From Planctomycetota bacterium (GTDB lineage: Bacteria > Planctomycetota > Planctomycetia > Pirellulales > UBA1268): a DNA stretch of 12,635 nucleotides. The translations under genes and the position numbers were made by a program. Under the pieces are notes generated by a model. The model was not told the origin of the DNA. It made no database searches and saw nothing but the letters and a program-made list of their open reading frames with translations. This document shows positions 1-6,074 of the stretch, one piece after another. Position 1 is the stretch's first letter. Every line of letters begins with the position of its first letter. The DNA is taken from contig QWPO01000143.1 in the NCBI GenBank assembly GCA_003669255.1, positions 1-12,635 on the forward strand. Direction: 5' to 3'.

Positions 1-97
1 GCCATCACCGATCGGCAAAAACAGCCCAGATTTTCCAGGCCCCAGGCCTTCGTGGCGGCGGCGAACTGGTCTAGGGCGGATGGGCTGAGCGCGGGAT

Positions 98-128
98 ACT
101 CCGCCCCCCGGCGACCGCCGGGCGGAGT
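98..128 (+). promoter_or_regulatory. Hairpin overlapping the lpxB ribosome binding site
   Basis: The 8-nt arms ACTCCGCC (98-105) and GGCGGAGT (121-128) are perfectly complementary. They enclose 15 GC-rich nt that can pair further (CGGCG 109-113 with CGCCG 116-120). The right arm contains GGAG (124-127), the only good Shine-Dalgarno candidate for the lpxB ATG at 135, with a 7-nt spacer. If the stem forms in mRNA it would hide the ribosome binding site. It could instead be the terminator of an upstream gene, but no T run follows. The pairing is read directly from the sequence. A regulatory role is inference. No convincing promoter was seen in 1-97. Confidence 0.4.
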
Positions 129-134
129 CCTCTC

Positions 135-1367
135 ATGCGCGTTTTCGTTTCAGCCGGCGAGCCTTCGGGCGACCATCACGCAGCGTTGCTCGTCCGCGCG
201 ATCCGGGAGCGGCGGCCGGACGTCGAGGTCGCCGGCCTCGGCGGCCCGCACATGGCGGACGAAGGGGTGGACCTCGTCGCCGACATGACGCAGTTTGCCG
301 TGATGTGGCTCAGTCGGGCGATCCTCAACATTCACCGCTTCATCGACCTCGCCCGCCGCGCCGAGCGGAGCTTTCTCGATGCGAAGCCCGATGTCTGTGT
401 GCTCGTCGATTTCCCAGGCTTTCACTGGTGGCTGGCATGGCGGGCGAAGCGTCACGGGATCCCCGTCGTTTTCTACTGCCCGCCACAGATCTGGGCCTGG
501 GCGAGCTGGCGGGTGAAGAAGATGCGGCGGCTTGTCGACCACGTCCTCTCGGCGCTTCCCTTCGAGCACGACTGGTTCACGGCGCACGGACTGCGGAGCA
601 CGCTCGTGGGCCATCCGTTCTTCGACGAACTTGATACCGCGATCATCCGCCATTCCGTTGCGACGACCGTCGCGGAGCCGCTCGTGCTGCTCCTGCCCGG
701 CTCGCGCGGCCAGGAGATCGAGGGCGTGTTGGGCACACTGCTGCAGTCCGCCGCGATCATACGACGCAGCGTTCCCGGTGCCCGGTTTGCGATTGGGGCG
801 CTGCATGACCGGCATGCCCGACGCATCGATGAGATGCTGCGTGCGAACAGGGAGGCATCTGGCCTCGGCATCGAGGTTCACGCGGGCCGCACGCGGAGCC
901 TGATCGGCGAAGCGACCGCTGCAATCGCCTGCTCCGGATCGGTGTCGCTTGAACTTCTGGCGGCGCGAGTGCCGACCGTGATCGTGTACCGCATCAGCGG
1001 CTTCGCTTACATCGTGCAGAGCTGGTTTCGCCGCGCGAGATTCATCACGTTGGTGAACCTGCTCGCCTGCCGGGAGCCAATCGGGCCGGTGCAGCCGGTG
1101 CTCGTGCCGCCGATCGCCGTGCCGCCGGCCGATCCGGAGGCGGTGTATCCCGAATACCTCGCCGTCAGCGTTCCCGCCGAGCGGTCGGCTGTCCACGTGG
1201 TCGAGTGGCTCACCGACGCAGCCCAGCGGCGTCGGACCCTGGAGCGGATCGAGGCGGTGGCTGCCACCGTCGCCCGGCCAGGGTCCGCCGCCCGGGCCGC
1301 CGAGGCGGTGCTCGCGATTGCCGGAGGCGGTGCGGTGGTTACCGAGGCGGACCGCCGGGCGGCGTGA
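135..1367 (+). CDS. lpxB: Lipid-A-disaccharide synthase (LpxB)
   Basis: This GT19 glycosyltransferase condenses UDP-2,3-diacylglucosamine with lipid X (2,3-diacylglucosamine 1-phosphate) to give the tetraacyl disaccharide of lipid A, at the cytoplasmic face of the inner membrane. The 410-aa protein carries the family signatures in order: AGEPSGDHHAA (7-17), GLGGPHM (34-40), VDFPGF (91-96), PPQIWAWASWRV (116-127), LPFEHDWF (141-148), VGHPFFDE (158-165), LPGSRGQEI (187-195) and CSGSVSLELL (266-275, where SGT-type residues are usual). ATG 135 is chosen because AGEPSGD must sit at the extreme N-terminus and GGAG lies 7 nt upstream. Oddities: a proline-rich stretch of about 27 residues (312-338) lies between NLLA and PEYL, where typical LpxB continues without a break, and the C-terminus is Ala/Arg-rich. 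The gene is followed after 33 nt by the protease gene, which suggests an operon. Confidence 0.95.
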   Translation: MRVFVSAGEPSGDHHAALLVRAIRERRPDVEVAGLGGPHMADEGVDLVADMTQFAVMWLSRAILNIHRFIDLARRAERSFLDAKPDVCVLVDFPGFHWWLAWRAKRHGIPVVFYCPPQIWAWASWRVKKMRRLVDHVLSALPFEHDWFTAHGLRSTLVGHPFFDELDTAIIRHSVATTVAEPLVLLLPGSRGQEIEGVLGTLLQSAAIIRRSVPGARFAIGALHDRHARRIDEMLRANREASGLGIEVHAGRTRSLIGEATAAIACSGSVSLELLAARVPTVIVYRISGFAYIVQSWFRRARFITLVNLLACREPIGPVQPVLVPPIAVPPADPEAVYPEYLAVSVPAERSAVHVVEWLTDAAQRRRTLERIEAVAATVARPGSAARAAEAVLAIAGGGAVVTEADRRAA

Positions 1368-1400
1368 TTTCCCGGGCGGGCATGTACCATAGGGTCCACG

Positions 1401-2177
1401 ATGCTCTCCGAACCCCAGGCCACCTCCGCCGATCTGCTCTTCGACCTCGCCGGAATCCGGGTTCGCGTGTCGGCCTGGTTCTGGCTGGCAGCAGGCCTGC
1501 TCGGCTGGAGCGTCTGCCAGTCGTTCTCGCTCGGAGACCAGCGGCTCCTCGTGCAGATGCTGGTGATCTGGATCAGCGTCGTGTTTGTGTCGATCCTCGT
1601 CCACGAGATGGGGCACGCGCTGGCATACCGAAACTTCGGCCAGTCGGCGCACATCGTGCTCTACCACTTCGGTGGCCTGGCGATCCCAGAGATCTGGGGT
1701 CGCCCCCACCTCCGGCCGGCCCAGCGGCTGCTCGTGTCTGCGGCCGGCCCACTCGCGCAGCTGGTCCTCGCGGCCCTTATCATCGGACTCTTGAAGGTGA
1801 GTGGATACCAGGTCCCTTTTCCGATCCCGGCAGTGGGCTCGCTGCTCGGCTTCTATGAAGGTCGCGGCTACACGTCGCCACTGGTCTACGCGCTGTTCGA
1901 CTTCCTGCTCTACGTCAACATCTTCTGGCCGCTGCTCAACCTGATCCCGGTGCCGCCGCTCGACGGTGGGCAGATCGTCCGCGAGGGCCTGCTTGCGGCC
2001 GGTGTGGCTGACGGGGCCAGGATTGCCGCCATGCTCGGCGTCGTGGCCGGAGGCGTCGTCGCCTGGTGGGGCTATTCGCGGGGCGATCACTTCCTCGGGA
2101 TCATGTTCGCGATGCTTGCGGCCTCCTGCTTTCAGAGCATCTCCGCGGGCGACACGCCATGGCGGCGGTGGAACTGA
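1401..2177 (+). CDS. Site-2-type (M50 family) membrane zinc metalloprotease
   Basis: This 258-aa polytopic membrane protein has the M50 intramembrane protease signatures. The zinc-binding HEMGH is at residues 68-72 (H68, E69, H72), at the end of a hydrophobic helix of about 50-67. A second motif, NLIPVPPLDGG, is at 180-190 and supplies the third zinc ligand, D188. Other hydrophobic segments lie near 24-40, 107-130, 163-182, 205-222 and 231-246. There is no PDZ or CBS domain, and the short size fits SpoIVFB-like/minimal S2P members. Such enzymes cleave transmembrane or membrane-near substrates, often anti-sigma factors, but the substrate here is unknown. The start at 1401 has AGGG 6 nt upstream. 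It lies 33 nt after lpxB, and its 3' end overlaps the next gene by 19 nt, so the three genes are probably co-transcribed. Confidence 0.88.
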   Translation: MLSEPQATSADLLFDLAGIRVRVSAWFWLAAGLLGWSVCQSFSLGDQRLLVQMLVIWISVVFVSILVHEMGHALAYRNFGQSAHIVLYHFGGLAIPEIWGRPHLRPAQRLLVSAAGPLAQLVLAALIIGLLKVSGYQVPFPIPAVGSLLGFYEGRGYTSPLVYALFDFLLYVNIFWPLLNLIPVPPLDGGQIVREGLLAAGVADGARIAAMLGVVAGGVVAWWGYSRGDHFLGIMFAMLAASCFQSISAGDTPWRRWN

Positions 2178-2962
2178 CCGCCGCGGCAGGAGTCCCGGTC
2201 GTGGTGCTCGGCGCGAGCAACGTTTCGCGTGGCCTCGCCCGACTGGCCGCCGTGACCACGGCCCGTGTCTCCGAGCCACTCGACCTGTTTGTGGTTGCCG
2301 GTCACGGCCGCTCGTACGGCGTGAATAGCCGTGTGGCGATGCGCCGTCTCCCCTCAATCCTGGCCAGCGGCCTGTGGCGGGCGCTCGAGCGGGAGCGAGG
2401 CACGGTGAACGTGGATCGTCAGCCGCTCGCTCTTGTCACCGACATTGGCAACGATTTGCTCTACGGATTTCCTGCGGCGCAGGTGGCGAGGTGGGTGGCC
2501 GAGTGTCTCCGGCGGCTCGCGGAGCATGGCGCGAGAACCGTGGTCACGAGGCTACCGCTGGCGAGCGTCGCCGCCGTTGGTCCGGCTCGCTACCGCGTGT
2601 TTCGCACCTGCTATGTGCCGGGCTGTCGCCTCACGCTCCCGGCGGTCAAGGAAGCCGTCGCGGATCTTGACGCGAGGGTCGTGGCGCTCGCGGCCGAGCA
2701 TGGCGCCGCGGTGCTCGACCAGCCGGCTGCCTGGTACGGCCTCGATCCGATCCATGTCCGCCGCAGGCACCTCGTCGATCTGTTTCATGCGGCCGGCGAC
2801 GCCTGGGGCCTGCCGCAGGGATTGCAACGGGTCGGGATCGGATGGCGGGACTGGGCTTCTCTTGGCTCGCGGGCGGCCGAGGTTCGCTCACTGGCCCGCC
2901 GGATCCGCTTCACGCCGCAACCCGTCGTCGCCCGCCGCGACCTGCGGCTGTGGTTGTACTGA
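2159..2962 (+). CDS. SGNH/GDSL hydrolase-like protein
   Basis: The 267-aa protein shows the four blocks of the SGNH hydrolase fold. Block I is VVVLGASNVSRGL with candidate nucleophile S20. Block II is GHGRSYG around G48-G54. Block III is TDIGNDLLYG with N98. Block V is LDPIHVRRRH with D196 and H199 as the expected DxxH catalytic pair. The spacing of the blocks fits a single-domain enzyme. No signal peptide is apparent, so it may be cytoplasmic. Families with this fold include esterases, lipases and O-acyl-group hydrolases, and the substrate cannot be told from sequence. ATG 2159 is chosen because block I should begin near residue 14. The frame stays open upstream to 2066, but that stretch lies inside the protease gene. 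No clear Shine-Dalgarno is present, and the 19-nt overlap with the protease gene suggests translational coupling. Confidence 0.72.
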   Translation: MAAVELTAAAGVPVVVLGASNVSRGLARLAAVTTARVSEPLDLFVVAGHGRSYGVNSRVAMRRLPSILASGLWRALERERGTVNVDRQPLALVTDIGNDLLYGFPAAQVARWVAECLRRLAEHGARTVVTRLPLASVAAVGPARYRVFRTCYVPGCRLTLPAVKEAVADLDARVVALAAEHGAAVLDQPAAWYGLDPIHVRRRHLVDLFHAAGDAWGLPQGLQRVGIGWRDWASLGSRAAEVRSLARRIRFTPQPVVARRDLRLWLY

Positions 2963-2995
2963 AGCGATGCTCGCCGCGTTGACGCATCCAACAAG

Positions 2996-3015
2996 CCCCG
3001 AGCGCGAGCGAGGGG
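2996..3015. repeat. Short imperfect inverted repeat, possible dispersed element
   Basis: CCCC (2996-2999) and GGGG (3012-3015) bracket GAGCGCGAGCGA, giving a weak GC-rich hairpin that begins 34 nt after the stop of the SGNH gene. From memory, motifs of this form recur in planctomycete intergenic regions. I could not search for other copies, and only one is in this window. Confidence 0.35.
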
Positions 3016-3059
3016 ATGACGGCTGGAATCTGGGATGGACGGTCGGCTTCGTCGACCCC

Positions 3060-3203
3060 GTGCTCGGGGCTGCCCATGCCCCGTCGCCGGACGTTCGCGG
3101 CGGGCGTCGTGCCCGCCGCTCGCTGCATGTCCGCTGCGCTTCGCCCTCCGGGCTGCGCTTGCTCCCATAGCCCGGCTCTCGGGGCACGGGCAGCCCCGAG
3201 CAC
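3060..3203. repeat. Long inverted repeat, 23-nt arms
   Basis: The left arm 3060-3082 and right arm 3181-3203 are reverse complements at 22 of 23 positions. The first 16 nt of the left arm (3060-3075) match perfectly, and the only mismatch is A3076 against C3187. The 98-nt interior contains a further perfect hairpin (3097-3119). The arms could form a cruciform or a large RNA stem. They compete with the local hairpins 3056-3069 (CCCCG/CGGGG, 4-nt loop) and 3178-3200. No transposase and no clear target-site duplication was seen, so a small non-autonomous element is possible but unproven. Confidence 0.6.
3097..3119. repeat. Perfect 9-bp hairpin inside the long inverted repeat
   Basis: GCGGCGGGC (3097-3105) and GCCCGCCGC (3111-3119) pair perfectly across a 5-nt loop. 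No T run follows on either strand, so it is not a standard intrinsic terminator. Confidence 0.5.
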
Positions 3204-3212
3204 TCCCTTTTT
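3178..3212 (+). terminator. Candidate intrinsic terminator for the lpxB unit
   Basis: CTCGGGGC (3178-3185) and GCCCCGAG (3193-3200) form a perfect 8-bp stem with a 7-nt loop. It is followed by CACTCCC and then five T residues (3208-3212). This is the only stem in the intergenic region with a T run on the + strand. The T run starts 7 nt after the stem, farther than ideal, and the stem lies about 215 nt after the SGNH stop codon, so confidence is limited. Confidence 0.4.
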
Positions 3213-3240
3213 CGGTGGCCAGGATGGCACCGCGGGCGTG
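3213..3240. repeat. 28-bp direct repeat, copy 1
   Basis: This is identical over 28 bp to 3312-3339. Its first 20 nt fold as CGGTG (3213-3217), bulged G, CCA, loop GGA, TGG, CACCG (3228-3232). In this copy the outer flank does not extend the stem. The T run of the candidate terminator directly precedes it. Confidence 0.7.
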
Positions 3241-3243
3241 ACC

Positions 3244-3262
3244 GCACGGCAGGAAGCCGTGC
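3244..3262. repeat. Perfect 7-bp hairpin
   Basis: GCACGGC (3244-3250) and GCCGTGC (3256-3262) pair across a 5-nt loop, between the two copies of the direct repeat. A weaker hairpin, GGGCAA (3274-3279) with TTGCCC (3288-3293), lies just downstream. Neither is followed by a T run. Confidence 0.4.
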
Positions 3263-3306
3263 CTCGCGGCTCAGGGCAACCTTTGGCTTGCCCCGCAGCC
3301 GCGCAA

Positions 3307-3336
3307 GCCCGCGGTGGCCAGGATGGCACCGCGGGC
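3307..3336 (-). terminator. Strong hairpin just after mrp, candidate terminator of the nuo operon
   Basis: GCCCGCGGTG (3307-3316) and CACCGCGGGC (3327-3336) form a perfect 10-bp stem. It is extended inside by CCA/TGG with one bulged G and a GGA loop. The stem begins 7 nt after the mrp stop codon in the direction of transcription. It lacks a T run on the - strand, so it may slow polymerase or protect the mRNA 3' end rather than act as a classical intrinsic terminator. It is built from direct-repeat copy 2 plus a complementary 5' flank. Confidence 0.42.
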
Positions 3337-3339
3337 GTG
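3312..3339. repeat. 28-bp direct repeat, copy 2
   Basis: This is a perfect copy of 3213-3240, separated from it by 71 bp. Here the flanking GCCCG on the left extends the internal hairpin to a 10-bp outer stem. Two copies with one long spacer do not make a CRISPR array. A dispersed intergenic repeat family is more likely. Confidence 0.7.
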
Positions 3340-3342
3340 TAT

Positions 3343-4431
3343 TCAGAGCACCGGTAGCGACGGCATCGGCTTCGTGGCCGCGGCGGTGGCGGCCAGGTTA
3401 CCCACGAGCCGCTCGCAGATCGCCTCAAAGTAGGGACGTGAGGCGGGGTCGTCGAAGTTGGCCGCCGTGCGGCCCGCGTCGCCGTGCTCGCGAATCGGAA
3501 TCTGGATCGGCACCTCACCGAGGAACGGGATGTCGAGTTCCTGCGCCGTCCGCCGGGCACCGCCGGTGCCGAAGATGTCGTACCGCTTCTGCGTGTCGGG
3601 GCAGATGAAGAAGCTCATGTTCTCCACCATGCCCAGGAGCGGGATGTTGACCTTCCGGAACATCGCGATCGCCTTGGTGGCGTCGAGCAGGGCGACGTCC
3701 TGCGGCGTGCAGACGACGACCGCCCCCGAGAGCGGCAGGGCCTGCGAGAGCGTGAGGGCGACGTCGCCCGTGCCAGGCGGCATGTCGATCACGAGGTAGT
3801 CGAGCGGGCCCCAGAGCGTGTCGCGGAGCATCTGCGTGATGGCGCCGTGAAGCATCGGTCCCCGCCAGACGACCGCCTCGCCGGGCGGCACCATGAACCC
3901 CATCGACATCACCGGCATCTGCGACCGGCCCACGTCGAGCATCTGCGGCACGATCTTGCCGTTCTCGATCTGCGGGCGGCCCGCCAGGCCCACGAGATGC
4001 GGTACGCTCGGCCCGTAGACATCGGCGTCGAGCAGGCCGGTGCGGCTGCCGGCCCGCGCCAGGCCGATGGCGATGCTCGTGGCGATGGTGCTCTTGCCCA
4101 CGCCCCCCTTGCCTGAGCCGACAGCGATCACGCTCTTGGCTTCGACGCCGAGTTGGCCGAGCTTGAGCGGCGGCCGGTCGTGCGCGGCGATCGTGACCGC
4201 GACCTTCGCGATCTGCGGAAACGCGGTGCGGAGACGTTCTTCGATCCGCGCTCGCGTGGCGTTCCAGAGGAGCGCGGAGTGCGTGGTGAGCCCGACCGTC
4301 ACGGCGATCATCGACGCATCCGCGACGACCGACACGACCTGACCCATCGCCGTCAGCGGTCGGCCCGTCTCGGGGTCGGCGATGTCGGCGAGGATCGCCT
4401 TAACGGCGGCGGTGGTGGGTGTGGCGACCAT
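3343..4431 (-). CDS. mrp: Mrp/NBP35-family P-loop ATPase, Fe-S cluster carrier
   Basis: The 362-aa protein has an N-terminal MIP18/DUF59-type domain (about 6-85) followed by a ParA/MinD-like ATPase domain. The deviant Walker A GSGKGGVGKST is at 105-115 with signature K108. Switch I is DADVYGPS (135-142) and the Walker B/switch II region is DMPPGTGD (216-223). Family members bind and transfer 4Fe-4S clusters, and the mitochondrial member Ind1/NUBPL serves Complex I. The motif that normally reads Cys-x-x-Cys after ENMS is C277-P-D-T280, so the second Cys is missing (codon ACG, minus strand 3594-3592). The start at 4431 is chosen because DUF59 begins there and the ATG shares one base with the nuoN stop (TGATG). 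The frame stays open to 4581, but that part lies within nuoN. There is no evident Shine-Dalgarno, which fits translational coupling. Confidence 0.92.
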   Translation of the reverse strand: MVATPTTAAVKAILADIADPETGRPLTAMGQVVSVVADASMIAVTVGLTTHSALLWNATRARIEERLRTAFPQIAKVAVTIAAHDRPPLKLGQLGVEAKSVIAVGSGKGGVGKSTIATSIAIGLARAGSRTGLLDADVYGPSVPHLVGLAGRPQIENGKIVPQMLDVGRSQMPVMSMGFMVPPGEAVVWRGPMLHGAITQMLRDTLWGPLDYLVIDMPPGTGDVALTLSQALPLSGAVVVCTPQDVALLDATKAIAMFRKVNIPLLGMVENMSFFICPDTQKRYDIFGTGGARRTAQELDIPFLGEVPIQIPIREHGDAGRTAANFDDPASRPYFEAICERLVGNLAATAAATKPMPSLPVL

Positions 4432-6074
4432 CAGCGTGATGCCGCCATGTTCATGTTGGTGGTCTCTGACACGCCTGCGGAGGGTGCGGCCGCGTGAGGC
4501 ACGAGGCTCTCGCCTGCCCGTGAGGCCGCGGAGAGCAGGTTTCGGGGCCGGATCGTCACCAGGCCCACGAGCACGAGGCACACGAGCATCGCGACGCCGG
4601 CCGAGAGGCCACCGTCGGCCTGGACACCCCGCTTCGTTGTCTTGAAGTACATGGCGGCGATGATGCGGAGATAGTAGGCGGCCGCGATCGCCGCGTTGAG
4701 CACGAGCAGCACGGCAAGACCCACGAACCAGGCCCGGCGACTGCCGAGCTCGATCGCGGCGGTGCCGTCAACCTCGAGTGCGGAAATCGCCAAGGCGAGC
4801 TTGCCCCAGAAGCCAGGCAGTGGCGGGATGCCGGCGAGCGAGAGCAGAAACACCGCGATCGCGAAGGCAGCCACGGGGTTGGTGCCGGAGAGGCCGTCGA
4901 GGTCGTCGACCAGGGTGATCTCCTCGCGTGGCGGCCGCGGACCGCTGCCGCTGGTCCACTCGGGCCAGCGATGCCCCAGGTAGGCGATCGCCCCGAACAC
5001 CCCGATCGTCGCAATGGCGTAGGTGGCGAGGTAGAAGAGCGTGGCCGCCAGACCGCCGGTCGTGAGCAGTCGGGGCGAGATCGAGGGGGCGGCGGCGGCG
5101 GCGATGCCGACGAGCAGGTAGCCAGCATGGGCAATCGACGAGCAGGCCAGCAGCCGCCGGAGGTTCGACTGCCAAAGGGCCATGACGTTGCCCACGGTCA
5201 TCGTCACCGCGGCGAGCACAACGACGATTCGCCAGAGCAGATCGGGCGAGGCTGCGGGGCCGACGACCGCGAGCAGCCGTGCCAGCACGACGATGCCGGC
5301 CACCTTGGGCAGCGTCGAGAGCAGCGCCGCGTTGCCGGGACTCGTGCCCTCGTAGACGTCCGGGGCGTAGAAGTGCATCGGCACGGCGGCCAGGCGGAAG
5401 GCGGCGCCCACGACACCCAGGCCGATCGCCAGCGGCAACAGCGCCTGCGCCGTGCGGCCCGTCGACTCGGCTTTGAGACGGGCGGCGATCGCGCCCAGAT
5501 CGGTCGAGCCACCGATTCCATAGAGGCAGACGAGGGCGTAGAGGAAGATCGCCGAAGCGACGAGCGACAGGAAGAAATATTTCAGGCTCGCCTCCTGACC
5601 GCGGGCGTCGGTCCGCTTGAGTCCCAGGAGGATGTAGGTGGGGATCGAGACCAGTTCCAGGCCGGCGAATAGGAGCACGAGGTCGCCAGCCACGCCCACG
5701 AGCGACAGGCCCGCCAGCAGGAGCAGAAACGTGCCGGCCTCTTCGCAGGTGCCGCCACGATGCAGCCCCGGCCCGCGGCTCACCGCCGCGGCGAAGAGGT
5801 CGCCTGACTGCACGAGACAGAGGAGCAGGCCGAGCGCCAGGACCGTCCAGCGGATGTAGGTCGAGAAGGGGTCGATCGCGATGCCGGCGGAGAAGGCGGC
5901 GTCGGCCGCTTGCCCGCGGGTGACACTCATCGCCGCGACGATTCCCGCGGTGGCCACAAGCCAGCCAAACCGCAGGCCGGCGAAGGCGCCGCCGAGGTAG
6001 GCCACGAGCGCCGCGAGCACGAGCACGATCTCGGGGGCCACGAGCGAAAAGGTTTCGAGAGACGTGACGTTCAT
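4431..6074 (-). CDS. nuoN: NADH-quinone oxidoreductase subunit N
   Basis: This antiporter-like proton-pumping subunit sits in the Complex I membrane arm. The 547 aa are mostly hydrophobic and fit about 14 TM helices. The helix-5 glutamate is E140 (FAGLELVSIPTYILLG). The helix-7 signature AFRLAAVPMHFYAPDVYEG is at 225-243. The helix-8 lysine is K257 (LPKVAG). The CSSIAHAGYLLVG segment is at 311-323. The helix-12 lysine is K425 (GFWGKLALA). R227 stands where E. coli NuoN has the key helix-7 lysine (GFKLSLVPFH); the codon is CGC at minus strand 5396-5394. A hydrophilic loop at 368-394 (WPEWTSGSG, PPREE) looks long. The start ATG overlaps the nuoM stop by 4 nt (ATGA), and the stop overlaps the mrp start by 1 nt. 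Confidence 0.95.
   Translation of the reverse strand: MNVTSLETFSLVAPEIVLVLAALVAYLGGAFAGLRFGWLVATAGIVAAMSVTRGQAADAAFSAGIAIDPFSTYIRWTVLALGLLLCLVQSGDLFAAAVSRGPGLHRGGTCEEAGTFLLLLAGLSLVGVAGDLVLLFAGLELVSIPTYILLGLKRTDARGQEASLKYFFLSLVASAIFLYALVCLYGIGGSTDLGAIAARLKAESTGRTAQALLPLAIGLGVVGAAFRLAAVPMHFYAPDVYEGTSPGNAALLSTLPKVAGIVVLARLLAVVGPAASPDLLWRIVVVLAAVTMTVGNVMALWQSNLRRLLACSSIAHAGYLLVGIAAAAAPSISPRLLTTGGLAATLFYLATYAIATIGVFGAIAYLGHRWPEWTSGSGPRPPREEITLVDDLDGLSGTNPVAAFAIAVFLLSLAGIPPLPGFWGKLALAISALEVDGTAAIELGSRRAWFVGLAVLLVLNAAIAAAYYLRIIAAMYFKTTKRGVQADGGLSAGVAMLVCLVLVGLVTIRPRNLLSAASRAGESLVPHAAAPSAGVSETTNMNMAASR

Larger units (their letters stand above)
2963..3342. other. Gene-free, repeat-rich convergent intergenic region
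   Basis: These 380 bases separate the ends of two converging units. No credible gene was found. The open frames crossing the region have no recognisable motifs and arise from repeated GC-rich sequence. The region holds a long imperfect inverted repeat (3060-3082 with 3181-3203), several short perfect hairpins (3056-3069, 3097-3119, 3178-3200, 3244-3262, 3274-3293, 3307-3336) and a 28-bp direct repeat (3213-3240 and 3312-3339). These pieces are listed separately. The region probably contains terminators for both units together with dispersed intergenic repeat elements. Confidence 0.75.

Noticed and set aside
1..97. Possible end of an upstream gene
   Set aside because: Short open frames end at 72-74 and 86-88 on the + strand, but the stretch is too short and has no recognisable motif, so no gene can be supported.
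2066..2158. Longer N-terminus for the SGNH protein starting at 2066
   Set aside because: It would overlap the protease gene by 112 nt, and the SGNH block I is already near the N-terminus from ATG 2159.
150..2357. A 735-residue open frame on the - strand across lpxB, the protease and the start of the SGNH gene
   Set aside because: It is antisense to three recognisable genes, has no domain motifs, and shows the Arg/Pro/His/Gly-rich composition of a shadow frame in GC-rich DNA.
3213..3339. Possible CRISPR remnant based on two identical 28-bp repeats
   Set aside because: There are only two copies, the spacer is 71 bp and itself contains hairpins, and no cas gene is nearby.
2910..3560. Open frame on the - strand over the intergenic repeats and the end of mrp
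   Set aside because: It has no recognisable motif and repeats such as AVPSWPP come from the 28-bp DNA repeat read in frame; it also overlaps the coding end of mrp.
4432..4581. Longer N-terminus for Mrp starting at 4581
   Set aside because: The added 50 residues are Arg/Pro-rich shadow sequence inside nuoN; the DUF59 domain begins right after the ATG at 4431.
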